Positions 7,262 through 16,456 of a stretch of DNA of 45,290 nucleotides are shown one piece after another; the first letter of the stretch is position 1, and the number at the start of each line of letters is the position of its first letter. Under the pieces are notes generated by a model. The model did not search any database. It saw only the letters and a program-made list of their open reading frames with translations, and was not told the DNA's origin. The stretch comes from Methanobacteriota archaeon (GTDB taxonomy: Archaea; Thermoplasmatota; Thermoplasmata; Methanomassiliicoccales; Methanomethylophilaceae), in the NCBI GenBank assembly GCA_023402275.1, contig JAEXCH010000012.1:1-45290 (forward strand), read 5' to 3'. Both the position numbers and the translations under genes were made by a program.

Positions 7262-7500
7262 ATAATGTGCCGTAGATGTGAAGCCCCGGTTGGCGCTTCC
7301 GCCGCGGCAACCGGGACCATCTGGCAGGAGGTGATATCGTGACGATATCCATCACCCGTCATAAAGACGGTCTCGTGGTGTTGATATGTGTCAGAGACAT
7401 GATCATTGTGATCTGTCTTGATTGGCCGTAAGCAATGCCACCGTATGGCACCACGTTAAGGGCCCTGTCCGAAAGGACCGTCATCACCTCTTACCATACA
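7262..7500 (+). ncRNA. Candidate structured RNA, family unknown
   Basis: The 630-bp gap at 7021-7651 has no convincing protein gene but many paired segments. CCCGGTTG 7285-7292 pairs with 7308-7315, extended by AGATG 7274-7278 with 7318-7322. GATATCG 7333-7339 pairs with 7343-7349, CCGTC 7356-7360 with 7366-7370, CGTGGTG 7374-7380 with 7449-7455, TGCCA 7436-7440 with 7446-7450, and GTCC(GAAA)GGAC lies at 7467-7478. GAGGTGAT 7328-7335 can also pair at long range with 7483-7490, closing a multi-branched domain. I found no signature of RNase P RNA, SRP RNA or 5S rRNA. The downstream MFS gene seems to have its own TATA box (about 7622-7632), so this is probably a separate RNA gene. Strand is inferred from the GNRA loop and the neighbouring gene direction. 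Confidence 0.42.
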
Positions 7501-7651
7501 TTAGAACACATTATAGTAATTAAATCATTTGTATTATCGATTGATAAAGATGCTTCTTCGATCAATGGTCCATCATCGACTCTGAACAAAAGGGGTTCAG
7601 CCGAGACATGTTGATTGGAGGTTATTAATAATCGGATAATATTGAGGTCAT

Positions 7652-9058
7652 ATGGAATCTCCTGTAAAGTATTCACAACGCGATATGACCACGGTCCTCA
7701 TCGCCTGCTGTGCAGGGATATTCATCATGCCATTGATGAGTACCATGATGAATCTGGCACTAGTATCCATTGGTGCCGAGTTCAACGTAGGTTCCAAGTC
7801 CCTTGCGATGGTGAACACGACCTTCCTTCTGGCATCTGTTATAGTAATGGTGCCTCTTGCGAGGTTGTCCGATATCGTCGGAAGGAAGAAGGTCTTCGTC
7901 ATCGGATTGCTGACCACTGCCATCTCATCATGTATCGCAGCTTTCAGCCCTACGTTCGAGATACTTCTGGTCATGAGATTCATCATGGGTGCGGGTTCAG
8001 CTGCTCTTTCATTATCAAGCATTGCCATGCTCACTGAGGTCTTCCCATTCGAGAAGAGAGGGTGGGCGATAGGCATACAATCCACTTTCGTTTACATGGG
8101 CATAGCCGTCGGTCCGGCATTGGGAGGTTTCATCTGCGACCTTGTCGGATGGAGATATCTTTTCTTCTTCATGATACCGTTCGCTTTGACAGCACTCATA
8201 TTCATAAGCAGGTTCAGAAAGGAGATAATCTCGGACAAGGGAGCACATATGGATGTCAGAGGTTCTATCCTGTATGGAACGACTGTTCTGTTCATGATGT
8301 ACGGAGTGATCAATCTGCCATCCATCTGGGCGGTAGGGATGATAGTCCTGGGATTCGCATTGCTGTATGTTTTCGTTACGGTCCTGAAGAGAACGGATTC
8401 GCCTGTGCTTGATCTTAAGGTATTCAAGTACAAAGTGTTCTCAAGATCGTGCATATCCGCATTCATGAACTACGGTTCGTCATATTCCGTGTCATTCTTC
8501 CTTGCATTGTATCTGCAGAGTATCGGTGCCTTGACAGCTTCACAGGCAGGTTTGATACTGCTGATACAACCTATTGTACAGGTGGCACTCACTGCAAAAT
8601 CCGGAAGTCTTTCCGATAGGATAGCAGATAAGCGCATACTTCCCACATTGGGAATGGCGATAACGTGTGTTGCCGTAGGAATGATAATATTCCTGAGCGT
8701 GGAGGTCAACTTCTATTACATAGCGGTGATACTCGTGTTTTTGGGTCTGGGCTATGCTCTTTTCTCTGCTCCCAATACCAATGCCATAATGTCCTCGGTC
8801 CCTCCGAAGAACCGTGGTGAAGCATCCGGAATGATATCAGTTGTGAGACAGGTCGGAATGATGACAAGCATGGGTATAGCCATGTGCTGCATATCCGTCA
8901 TAATGGGATCCACGGATGATCTCAACCCCTCCAACTATGGTCAGTTCGTAGAGGTAATAAGGGCAGCATTCACCATATGTTTGGGAATGTGCATGGTAGG
9001 TACTTTCTTCTCTTGGTTCAGAGGGGACACTAGGAAAGCAGAGCTCGATATCGAATGA
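7652..9058 (+). CDS. MFS drug transporter, DHA2 (EmrB/QacA) type
   Basis: 468 residues with about 14 membrane helices. The loop motif LARLSDIVGRKKV (about residues 69-81) is MFS motif A, and the region GPALGGFICDLVGWRYLFF corresponds to motif C of drug:H+ antiporters, which places it in the 14-helix DHA2 group. The likely role is export of drugs or toxic metabolites; the substrate is unknown. TGAGGTC just before ATG 7652 gives a ribosome site, and a TATA-like element is at about 7622-7632. It stands alone downstream of the structured RNA region. Confidence 0.85.
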   Translation: MESPVKYSQRDMTTVLIACCAGIFIMPLMSTMMNLALVSIGAEFNVGSKSLAMVNTTFLLASVIVMVPLARLSDIVGRKKVFVIGLLTTAISSCIAAFSPTFEILLVMRFIMGAGSAALSLSSIAMLTEVFPFEKRGWAIGIQSTFVYMGIAVGPALGGFICDLVGWRYLFFFMIPFALTALIFISRFRKEIISDKGAHMDVRGSILYGTTVLFMMYGVINLPSIWAVGMIVLGFALLYVFVTVLKRTDSPVLDLKVFKYKVFSRSCISAFMNYGSSYSVSFFLALYLQSIGALTASQAGLILLIQPIVQVALTAKSGSLSDRIADKRILPTLGMAITCVAVGMIIFLSVEVNFYYIAVILVFLGLGYALFSAPNTNAIMSSVPPKNRGEASGMISVVRQVGMMTSMGIAMCCISVIMGSTDDLNPSNYGQFVEVIRAAFTICLGMCMVGTFFSWFRGDTRKAELDIE

Positions 9059-9130
9059 GCCAGCGTTTAGTTATTCCTAACATCTGGATATCCTTGGAAA
9101 CATGTAAATAGGTACAAGGACAATCAAAAT

Positions 9131-10171
9131 ATGATGTCGGAGATCTCGGACGAGAACTATGAGTTTCAGAAGATAGTCGTAGCAGTAGGCGGCCTGCTGT
9201 TACTGATAAAGTTCATAGCTTATTTCCTCACCAACTCTGTTGCTATCTTCACAGATGCCGTTGAGAGCATAGTCAACGTCGCCGCGGGGATCATCGGACT
9301 TTATGCACTATATCTTTCTGCCAGGCCTGCGGACCGTGATCATCCATTCGGTCACGGCAAGGTCGAGCTAATTTCAGCATCTGTCGAGGGAGCAATGATC
9401 AGCATTGCGGGGTTGCTGATAATATTCGAAGCGATAAACAACATAATGCATCCGGGAGAGATATCCTCATTGGATGTAGGTCTTATCCTGATAATATTGG
9501 CCGCGGTAGTGAATTTCATCATAGGTACTCTCGCGGTAAGAAAGGGAAGGAAGAATAGGTCCATGGCATTGGAGGCCAGCGGTAAGCATCTAAGGACCGA
9601 TACCGTGTCCTCAATAGGTATAATACTCGGACTATCGATCGTCTATGTGGGAGCGAATCTGGGATATGATCTCTATATACTTGATCCGTTGATCGCCTTG
9701 GTATTCGGCGCATTGATAATGATCACAGGTGCAAGAGTGATCAAAAAAGCAATGGACGGTATAATGGATAAAGCAGACGTGGAGATACTGGACCAGGTGG
9801 TGGAATGTCTGAACGAACACCGATCCCCGGATTGGATCGACATCCACAATCTGAGGGTGATAAAGTATGGTACCACACTGCATATCGAGATGCATGTCAC
9901 ACTCCCTTTCAATATGACGATATCCGAGGTCGAACAGGAGAATCAGCAGTTATATGAAGCTGTAGCGACAAAGTTCGGGGATTCTGTGGACCTGATAATG
10001 ATGTCCGAACCATGTAAGGAATTCTCATGTGTACATTGCAGACGGGATTGCTATGCAAGGAGGGCCGATTTCATAGAACAGCTCGACTGGAATGTGAACC
10101 TCCTGTCCCAGGAACACCAACACGCTTTCGGTAATCATGTGATACTCAGAGGACCAGCGATCAGGAAGTGA
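9131..10171 (+). CDS. Cation diffusion facilitator (CDF) transporter with altered metal site
   Basis: 346 residues: about six membrane helices (12-205), the CDF loop DHPFGHGKVE (70-79), and a cytoplasmic C-terminal domain (about 215-300) followed by a Cys-rich tail (CKEFSCVHCRRDC). CDF proteins export divalent metals in exchange for protons. In zinc exporters such as YiiP the site is D45/D49 plus H153/D157. Here H153 and D157 are kept (HLRTD) but the helix-2 pair reads E45 and N49, suggesting another metal or affinity. ATG 9134 is an alternative start. The Cys tail may bind metal and is not usual in the family. Confidence 0.87.
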   Translation: MMSEISDENYEFQKIVVAVGGLLLLIKFIAYFLTNSVAIFTDAVESIVNVAAGIIGLYALYLSARPADRDHPFGHGKVELISASVEGAMISIAGLLIIFEAINNIMHPGEISSLDVGLILIILAAVVNFIIGTLAVRKGRKNRSMALEASGKHLRTDTVSSIGIILGLSIVYVGANLGYDLYILDPLIALVFGALIMITGARVIKKAMDGIMDKADVEILDQVVECLNEHRSPDWIDIHNLRVIKYGTTLHIEMHVTLPFNMTISEVEQENQQLYEAVATKFGDSVDLIMMSEPCKEFSCVHCRRDCYARRADFIEQLDWNVNLLSQEHQHAFGNHVILRGPAIRK

Positions 10172-10202
10172 GGTTTAATTACCATCTATATGATTACAGG
10201 TC

Positions 10203-10796
10203 ATGATCTTCAACAAGCACAAGGACACTCCGGAAGAGATCGTCAAGGCAGGACTCACGAAATGGTACGAGGGACTGAGCGATCCTGACAAAGTGAAGAT
10301 CAAGAGATATCTGAAGGATTCAGATGCATCGACGCCCTTTGATCTAAGTATCCTCATCATGAGAAGGGCCAATGAGGAGGAAAACTACCCGGTCACGGTT
10401 CTTGTGGGAGAGAACATGCTGGGAAGCAGATTGACGGATATGGAAAGATTTGATGTCATTGAAGAGATCATACCCGCATATTATGATCTGAAGCGTTATG
10501 ATGAATGCAGGGACCGCTGCGAAGATGGGTTGGACCTCATAATGGAATTGATGGATGATATAAGATCAAGGAATAGCGGAGAACTTCCTGAAAGGATAAT
10601 CTGCAGGAACTATCTGGTCAATGTCCTTATAGGAGCATATGGGGATTATGATGCGGGTGATGATGCCCTGGATAGATTCCATGAAATGGGATTGATATCA
10701 GAGGAGGATGTCAATTTCAGGAAACAGAGCCACAAGATACACAAGCTCCAGAGGACGTTCGACGGTATCTACGGGGTCAAGCTCAAGGATCAATGA
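10203..10796 (+). CDS. Conserved-looking helical protein of unknown function
   Basis: 197 residues, charged and almost wholly helical, with no signal or membrane segment. Short helical pairs around residues 75-170 (ERFDVIEEIIPAYYDLKRY, then the NYLVNVLIGAYGDYDAGDDA region) look like TPR-type repeats, hinting at a protein-binding role. I do not recognise a family. Its 5' end is 31 bp after the CDF gene with ACAGGTC before ATG, so it may be co-transcribed with it. Its last 14 bp overlap the convergent Nif3-like gene. Confidence 0.65.
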   Translation: MIFNKHKDTPEEIVKAGLTKWYEGLSDPDKVKIKRYLKDSDASTPFDLSILIMRRANEEENYPVTVLVGENMLGSRLTDMERFDVIEEIIPAYYDLKRYDECRDRCEDGLDLIMELMDDIRSRNSGELPERIICRNYLVNVLIGAYGDYDAGDDALDRFHEMGLISEEDVNFRKQSHKIHKLQRTFDGIYGVKLKDQ

Positions 10797-11124
10797 TATC
10801 TTTCCAAGGTATCATAGGTATGACATCGATCGCGGGTTCCTCGTAAGGATGGACATCCGCAATGACCTCCAATACCTTTTTCAGATCCTTTTCCTGGACA
10901 GCAAAATCGATCCTCAGTTCTTCTGCGGAGGTTATCTCTCCGATCCTGCCGTTGAATGGGTCTGCACCTTCCAATGTTCTCCATGTACCTTCGGTCTTTG
11001 TGATCGAGAAAACTCTGTCATAGCCGGGGTATATCTGTCCCATAACTGAATTAATGGAATCCATCAATTCATCCTTGTATTCCTGAGGGATCGTGACGGA
11101 TATCTTGTAGATACCAGAGATCAT
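10783..11124 (-). CDS. Stand-alone Nif3/YqfO insert-domain protein (PII/CutA-like fold)
   Basis: 113 residues that match the middle domain of long Nif3 proteins such as YqfO: an N-terminal ISVTIPQEYKDELMDSI, a TEGTWRTLEGADPFNG block, and the closing HPYEEPAIDVIPM. This domain has a PII/CutA-like ferredoxin fold. The metal-binding Nif3 core is absent, so it cannot be the hydrolase-like part. It is translationally coupled (ATGA overlap, 11121-11124) to the upstream PHP phosphoesterase gene, suggesting a regulatory or binding partner for that enzyme. Confidence 0.72.
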   Translation of the reverse strand: MISGIYKISVTIPQEYKDELMDSINSVMGQIYPGYDRVFSITKTEGTWRTLEGADPFNGRIGEITSAEELRIDFAVQEKDLKKVLEVIADVHPYEEPAIDVIPMIPWKDIIDP

Positions 11125-12089
11125 CTGGACGCCTCTTCCGGGGACGATTCCTTCTTGTTGATAATCTTGTCTATATCATCGAGTCTTTTCTTGAGGTCCT
11201 TATGCATCTTCTTTGCACTCTTATTGAGGAATGAAGTGCTTGCCAGCGTTGCTATGAATGATACAGGCGGGAAAAGATACATGAATCCGCCGATTATCCC
11301 TGTTGCCTTCTTAAGATCGCTTATCTCGTTGATCCTATTGACAAGGGAGTGATCCTCCACATTCGGAAGTTTACCTTTCAGTGAACGGTACATGAGTTTC
11401 TGTCCGCCCATCACGACCTCCATGCTCCATTGCACTTCGCTTAGTACTGGTGCGGTGGTACCTTTTGGAACGGTGGTCTTATTGAGTATCGCTTTTCTGA
11501 GGTCATCGGCAGTATTGCCTTCGAACTCGGTCCATGAGTAACCGAATGTGTATTTCGAGTGGGCATCGCTTGCAGATATCGGAGCCCATCTTCCGGGATA
11601 ACGGTCCATTACCGTCTGGGCAAGACGGTTGGAATATTTGTCCGGGTGACCTCCGTTGAGGACCTCGAAACCATCAAGGTCTATGTCGAATATCCTTTCA
11701 TTAAGACCGGATACGTGGAAACTGAATGGATGCGGAGCTATCGTGAGTCCGCCCTGTTCCCTTATGATGTCGACCGTCTCTTCTATTGAAAGCATGGGAG
11801 GTATCTTCTCGTTAAGGAAAAGGCCGATAATCTCCCCGTCCCTGGTGGTCACCTCTTCGCCTATTATGACATCTATATCATCGAACTGTTTGGCATAGTC
11901 CTGTGCGATGAAAGCTCCTGCTGTCTCATCGTGGTCCGTTATACAAAGAACGTCCAGACCCAGCCTCCTAGCATGATCCACTCTATCCTGAGGACTGGTC
12001 ACAGATTCAGGAAAACGCAGGACCCCTAACTTTGCGAATCCGGAGTACTCTGTGTGAACGTGTGTATCAGCCCTTCCGACACGGTCCAT
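11121..12089 (-). CDS. PHP-domain phosphoesterase with C-terminal hydrophobic region
   Basis: 322 residues. The PHP metal site is visible: DTHVHTEYS (about 8-16), ITDHDE (about 50-55), a Glu in IGEEV, APHPFSFH and SASDAHSKYTFG. This superfamily includes phosphatases and nucleotide phosphoesterases acting on small phosphorylated substrates. Beyond residue 220 the chain leaves the PHP fold and has a hydrophobic stretch (GIIGGFMYLFPPVSFIATLAS) before a Lys-rich coiled tail, suggesting membrane association. It is first in an operon with the Nif3-like gene. Substrate unknown. Confidence 0.8.
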   Translation of the reverse strand: MDRVGRADTHVHTEYSGFAKLGVLRFPESVTSPQDRVDHARRLGLDVLCITDHDETAGAFIAQDYAKQFDDIDVIIGEEVTTRDGEIIGLFLNEKIPPMLSIEETVDIIREQGGLTIAPHPFSFHVSGLNERIFDIDLDGFEVLNGGHPDKYSNRLAQTVMDRYPGRWAPISASDAHSKYTFGYSWTEFEGNTADDLRKAILNKTTVPKGTTAPVLSEVQWSMEVVMGGQKLMYRSLKGKLPNVEDHSLVNRINEISDLKKATGIIGGFMYLFPPVSFIATLASTSFLNKSAKKMHKDLKKRLDDIDKIINKKESSPEEASR

Positions 12090-12140
12090 GACCTTAGAGT
12101 GAATTACATTATTTTATTGTATTGTAGGTCAACAGGTTTT

Positions 12141-13157
12141 TTGTGGCTCAAAAGAAAGAGTTATAAGGTATCTCCAGCATGGCGAAGTGTGTCTTGGATA
12201 CTTCTCGGCATTCCGATAGGGATCGTTCTTCTGTACTTCGGGTCAGAATGGATGGTGGACGGAGCCAAGAAGATGGCCATCCGTTTGGGTGTGACCCCTT
12301 TCATGGTGGGACTGACCGTTGTAGCATTCGGATCATCATCACCAGAGGTCGTCACATCGTTGGTAAGCGGTAATAATCCTCAGATAATCTTGGGGAATAT
12401 CGTCGGAAGCAACATAGCCAATGTTGGTCTCGCTATAGGTTTGGCGGCACTTATTTCACCTATTGTGTGCAAGTACACCGAGATCAAATTCGAATTGATC
12501 TCGATGATGGTCGCCGTCTTTGTCGTCTCGTTGATGGCCCTTTCCGGTTCACTCGGACTGATAGAAGGAATAATCCTCGTTGCTGCATTGTTCATATTCG
12601 TCTATCTTGCTTACAGGTTCAAAAAAGACAAGAAGCAGGTGGATGATGAAGAGGTCGTTGCGGTAATAGAGGAAAGTGTCAAGACACCGCTTTGGAAATG
12701 CATAGTGCTTGTAGTAGTGGGACTCTTGCTCCTTTATTTCGGCGCAAGAGCATTTGTTGACGGTGCAGTGGTTCTTGCAGAGATGTTCGGCGTATCCGAT
12801 CTCATGATAGGTCTGATAGTAGTTGCTGTCGGAACATCACTCCCTGAACTTTGCATATGCATCATCGCCGCATATCGTAAAGAAAATGAGATCGTCGTCA
12901 GTAACATAGTGGGAAGCATAGTGTTCAATTGCTTCTTTGCCCTGGGGGTCGGTGTCATGTACACCACTGTCCCTGTGACTCATTATACGATAGTGTTCCA
13001 TCTGCCTGTGATGATATTGATGGCGGCTTTGCTTGCCATAATGATAAGGACAGGCAATAAGGTCAACAGATTAGAAGGCGTGGTTCTGATAGGCATCTAT
13101 GTGACATATGTGGCACTGATGGGGTTGTTCCCCGAACTGACGGAAGGAATAATCTAA
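12141..13157 (+). CDS. CaCA-family Na+(H+)/Ca2+ antiporter
   Basis: About 338 residues with roughly ten membrane helices in two inverted halves. The two alpha repeats are clear: AFGSSSPEVVTS with LGNIVGSNIAN in the first half and AVGTSLPELCI with SNIVGSIVFN in the second, whose Glu residues bind Ca2+ in the YrbG/NCX_Mj group. Residues between the halves (KKDKKQVDDEE) form the cytosolic loop. A longer in-frame reading from 12054 is unlikely because it runs through the promoter. TTG 12141 fits a TATA-like TTATTTTAT at about 12109; GTG 12189 is an alternative. Confidence 0.85.
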   Translation: MWLKRKSYKVSPAWRSVSWILLGIPIGIVLLYFGSEWMVDGAKKMAIRLGVTPFMVGLTVVAFGSSSPEVVTSLVSGNNPQIILGNIVGSNIANVGLAIGLAALISPIVCKYTEIKFELISMMVAVFVVSLMALSGSLGLIEGIILVAALFIFVYLAYRFKKDKKQVDDEEVVAVIEESVKTPLWKCIVLVVVGLLLLYFGARAFVDGAVVLAEMFGVSDLMIGLIVVAVGTSLPELCICIIAAYRKENEIVVSNIVGSIVFNCFFALGVGVMYTTVPVTHYTIVFHLPVMILMAALLAIMIRTGNKVNRLEGVVLIGIYVTYVALMGLFPELTEGII

Positions 13158-13159
13158 GG

Positions 13160-14926
13160 TCAGGAGTAGTAATACTCGCCCTTCATCTTCTGTTCCCTAT
13201 CCAGTCTGGAATCGGGTTTGTTGATCCTTGGACGGTTAGTATCCGCATCCCTTCTGAACGTTATGTCCACAGCGGAAAGGAATTTGTTCATACCGTCCCT
13301 CATATCGAGCGGTCCCTCTCCGATACCATGGTGTCCCGGTTCTCCGCCGAACACCATCATAGAATCGGATACCATATCTATGAAATAGATGTCGTGATCG
13401 ACTATCATGCCGCTTCTCCCTGTCTTCTCCATCATCCTTCTGATGGTCTTTGCGGCATTCATCCTTTGATTAGAATCGAGATAAGCAGAAGGCTCATCGA
13501 AAAGGTACATGTCAGCCTCTGTAGCAAGACATAAGGTTATAGCTACTCTTTGGAGCTCTCCGCCGGACAGATTCTTGACATCCTTGTCCATCAGATGTTT
13601 TATCCCAAGAGGGTCCAGAACCTCTCCTTCAAAGAATCCTGAGTTCACAGTATCGTAAGCTCTGGCATACAAAAGGTCCCTTACATTACCCTCCGTATCT
13701 GCTGATATGTATTGAGGTTTATAGGATACCTTAACAACACTGTCCAATTCTCCCTTATCAGGTTTGATGACACCCGCGAGCATTTTGACAAAAGTTGTCT
13801 TTCCTGTTGCGTTCGGTCCAACGATACCGACCGATTCCCCGATCTTCACCGAACCTTTGTTGATGTTGAGCTTGAATTCTCCGAGATCCTTCTCAACACT
13901 ATCGAACTCTATCAGATCCGGAGTGTTCCACTCCGTTCTCGGTGGGGAGGATTCGAACTCTATCGGCCTGTCCCTGAATCTTATATTCTCTTCTGGAAGA
14001 TATCCATCCAGATATACGTTGATCGCAGCCCTTACCTGTCTGGCAAGAGTGAACACTCCGTATGCTCCCTCCGACCCGTAGACGATGCTGACATTATCGG
14101 CAAGGTAATCCAGTATTGCAAGGTCGTGCTCTATCACTATGACCTGTTTATTGACGCTGAGTGATTTGATGACCCTTGCCATCTTCACTCTTTGATATAT
14201 GTCGAGGTATGAGGTGGGTTCATCGAAGAAGTATACATCCGCCTCCCTCATTATCGTGGCAGCCATTGCTAGGCGTTGCAACTCTCCTCCGGAAAGTTTT
14301 GACAGTTCTCGGTCAAGTACCTCTTTCAACTCGAACAGTTCCGCAGCCTCATCAATTGTCATCCTTTCCTGAACCTTTCCCAAGAGATCCCTGACGACCC
14401 CGTTGACACTCTGCGGGAGTTTGTCCACGTATTGGGGTTTCAATGCGACCTTGATATTGCCTGCATACACATTCTTAAGATGATCATGGAGTTCAGTGCC
14501 TGCGAAGTGTTCGAGTACCTCTTCCTTCGATGGAGGATCATCATATCTTCCCAGATTCGGCACCTCCGTGCCTGACAGGATCTTGATGGCAGTCGTCTTT
14601 CCTATTCCGTTCGGTCCGAGTATACCTGTTATCATACCTTTCTTAGGGACCGGAAGTCTGTAGAGACGGAATGCATTATCGCCGTATTGGTGGACCATCT
14701 CTCCTTTGAGTTCATCGGCCAGACCGATTATCTTTATGGCATCGAACGGACACTTGTTGACGCATATCCCGCATCCTTGGCATAATACCTCGGATATCAT
14801 CGGTTTACCTTTCTCTGTGAATGTGATGCATTCCACGCCTGTTCTCACGAGGGGACAGAACCTTACACATTCCTTGTTGCACTTACGATTCTGACATCTG
14901 TCATGCAACACGGCGGCGATTCGCAT
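13160..14926 (-). CDS. rli1: ABCE1/Rli1 ribosome-recycling ATPase
   Basis: 588 residues, full length. The N-terminal domain has eight Cys for two 4Fe-4S clusters (C11NRKC to about C65, including CQGCGICVNKCPF). Two ABC ATPase domains follow, with Walker A GPNGIGKTT and GPNATGKTT, signature LSGGELQRLA and LSGGELQRVA, and Walker B followed by DEPTS and DEPSA. ABCE1 splits 70S ribosomes after termination with aRF1 and couples recycling to initiation; it is universal in archaea. Single gene, divergent from the MATE transporter, with an inverted repeat between its promoter and ATG. Confidence 0.97.
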   Translation of the reverse strand: MRIAAVLHDRCQNRKCNKECVRFCPLVRTGVECITFTEKGKPMISEVLCQGCGICVNKCPFDAIKIIGLADELKGEMVHQYGDNAFRLYRLPVPKKGMITGILGPNGIGKTTAIKILSGTEVPNLGRYDDPPSKEEVLEHFAGTELHDHLKNVYAGNIKVALKPQYVDKLPQSVNGVVRDLLGKVQERMTIDEAAELFELKEVLDRELSKLSGGELQRLAMAATIMREADVYFFDEPTSYLDIYQRVKMARVIKSLSVNKQVIVIEHDLAILDYLADNVSIVYGSEGAYGVFTLARQVRAAINVYLDGYLPEENIRFRDRPIEFESSPPRTEWNTPDLIEFDSVEKDLGEFKLNINKGSVKIGESVGIVGPNATGKTTFVKMLAGVIKPDKGELDSVVKVSYKPQYISADTEGNVRDLLYARAYDTVNSGFFEGEVLDPLGIKHLMDKDVKNLSGGELQRVAITLCLATEADMYLFDEPSAYLDSNQRMNAAKTIRRMMEKTGRSGMIVDHDIYFIDMVSDSMMVFGGEPGHHGIGEGPLDMRDGMNKFLSAVDITFRRDADTNRPRINKPDSRLDREQKMKGEYYYS

Positions 14927-14931
14927 GGATA

Positions 14932-14950
14932 CGGACTATTAATAAGTCCG
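14932..14950 (-). repeat. Inverted repeat just upstream of rli1
   Basis: CGGACT-ATTAATA-AGTCCG, six-base arms with a seven-base AT loop, lies 5 bp before the rli1 start. It could be an operator or, if transcription starts upstream of it, a 5' hairpin. No other copy was noticed. Confidence 0.4.
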
Positions 14951-15020
14951 ATTTAACCTTTAGCGTCCTAATATCCATCCTATCCGAAGAATTCAATATA
15001 TTCCTTGTCCATTACTATCC

Positions 15021-16400
15021 ATGGAAGAACGCTCTGTCACGAACGGTGTACAGACCATGCTGGGGGATCCAAAGAAGGCCATCATAGCTTTCTCGATCCC
15101 GATAGCGGTCGCATTGTTCGCTCAACAGAGCAACAACATCGTTGACAGTATATGGGTGACGAGCCTCGGAGCCGAGGCAATGGCAGCTTTGGGACTGGTG
15201 TTCCCGATATATGCGGTGATCATCGGCATCGGCAGCGGGATAGGTATCGGAACTTCCGCCGCTATAGCAAGGAAGATCGGCATGGGGCAGAAGGATGATG
15301 CAAGCGCCATTGCCGTCCAAGCGTTGTTATTGTGTCTGATAGTCTCTGTTGTGGCTACACCGCTCCTTGTCCTAACGGCAGAACCCGTTCTGATGATGAT
15401 AGGTGCAGGTCCAACTATCGAAGCATCGATGGACTATGCCATTCCTCTCTATCTTTCCACAGTGCTGATACTCGTAAGCAGCGTGATGTCTGGGATCCTT
15501 AGGGGAGAGGGTGCTGTAAGGAGATCGATGTACATCCAGGTCGTGGCGGCCATCATCAATGTCATATTGGATCCGATACTCATCTATACATTGGACATGG
15601 GTGTTGCGGGTGCCGCATGGGCGACCGTGATATCGTTCGCGGTCTCCATTGTCATAGGATTATATTGGTACCTTTCAAAGAAGGACATGTTCCTGGAACT
15701 GAAGAGTAAGTATCTCAGGTTCAACAGAGTATATCAGAGGGAGATACTGTCCGTAGGATTCCCTCAGTCAGTTGAACTTTCAGTGATGAATCTGTTCAAT
15801 ATCACTTTCAATTTCTGTATAATAATGGTCGGGACCACCGATGCAATGGCGATATACACCGTGGCATGGAGGATAGTTTACCTGCTGATGATACCAGCAC
15901 AGGCCATGGGAGGGGCGATTGTGTCAGCCTGTTCGGCGGAGTTCGGCATGAAGCGGTATGATATGATCAAGAGCGCATACAATTTCTCTGTGAAGGTATC
16001 GATACTCCTGCTTGTCATATTGTCTTTGGTGATGGTGCTCTTGGCAGATCCGATATCATCGGTGTTCACCCATTCTCCGGACATGCAGTATCTTCATGAT
16101 GATATGGTTACCCTGTTGTACATATTCGCGATATTCGTTCCGTTCATGTCGTTGGTTTTCATAGGTTCGTCCCTGCTTCAGGCACTGAACCGTTCCAAGG
16201 TGGCATTGGCATCGACCATAATACGTAACGTTGTTCTGACCGTAGTCTTCGTGTTTGCAGCGTTTGTCATAGGAACACTCACATCCCTATGGTGGGCGAT
16301 GACGCTCTCAGAGATATTCGGAGGATTGCTTATGGGATATTGGGCATATGTTGTCCTAAGGGATGTGGCGAAAAGGGATAACAGATTACAGCCCGTCTGA
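15021..16400 (+). CDS. MATE-family multidrug/metabolite efflux protein
   Basis: 459 residues with about 12 helices in two homologous halves, starting in PKKAIIAFSIPIAVALFAQQSNNIVDSIWV, the usual first-helix pattern of MATE proteins, followed by the LGAEAMAALGLVFPIY segment. These transporters export cationic drugs or metabolites using H+ or Na+. The TATA box AATATATT (14995-15002) lies about 25 bp before ATG 15021, so the transcript is probably leaderless. Substrate unknown. Confidence 0.88.
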   Translation: MEERSVTNGVQTMLGDPKKAIIAFSIPIAVALFAQQSNNIVDSIWVTSLGAEAMAALGLVFPIYAVIIGIGSGIGIGTSAAIARKIGMGQKDDASAIAVQALLLCLIVSVVATPLLVLTAEPVLMMIGAGPTIEASMDYAIPLYLSTVLILVSSVMSGILRGEGAVRRSMYIQVVAAIINVILDPILIYTLDMGVAGAAWATVISFAVSIVIGLYWYLSKKDMFLELKSKYLRFNRVYQREILSVGFPQSVELSVMNLFNITFNFCIIMVGTTDAMAIYTVAWRIVYLLMIPAQAMGGAIVSACSAEFGMKRYDMIKSAYNFSVKVSILLLVILSLVMVLLADPISSVFTHSPDMQYLHDDMVTLLYIFAIFVPFMSLVFIGSSLLQALNRSKVALASTIIRNVVLTVVFVFAAFVIGTLTSLWWAMTLSEIFGGLLMGYWAYVVLRDVAKRDNRLQPV

Positions 16401-16456
16401 CACATATTCCGCCAACATGTTTATTATCGATATAGGCAATGGACTTCTCGGTTCAA

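Noticed and set aside
7262..7500. RNase P RNA, SRP RNA, 5S rRNA or cobalamin riboswitch
   Set aside because: None of the signature segments is present (no GGAAAGTCC of RNase P, no SRP helix 8 CAGG/AGCAG loop, 5S resemblance limited to GTTAAG, no riboswitch core).
12054..12140. Extended N-terminus of the CaCA exchanger
   Set aside because: The extra residues overlap the divergent PHP gene and the promoter and do not match the family start.
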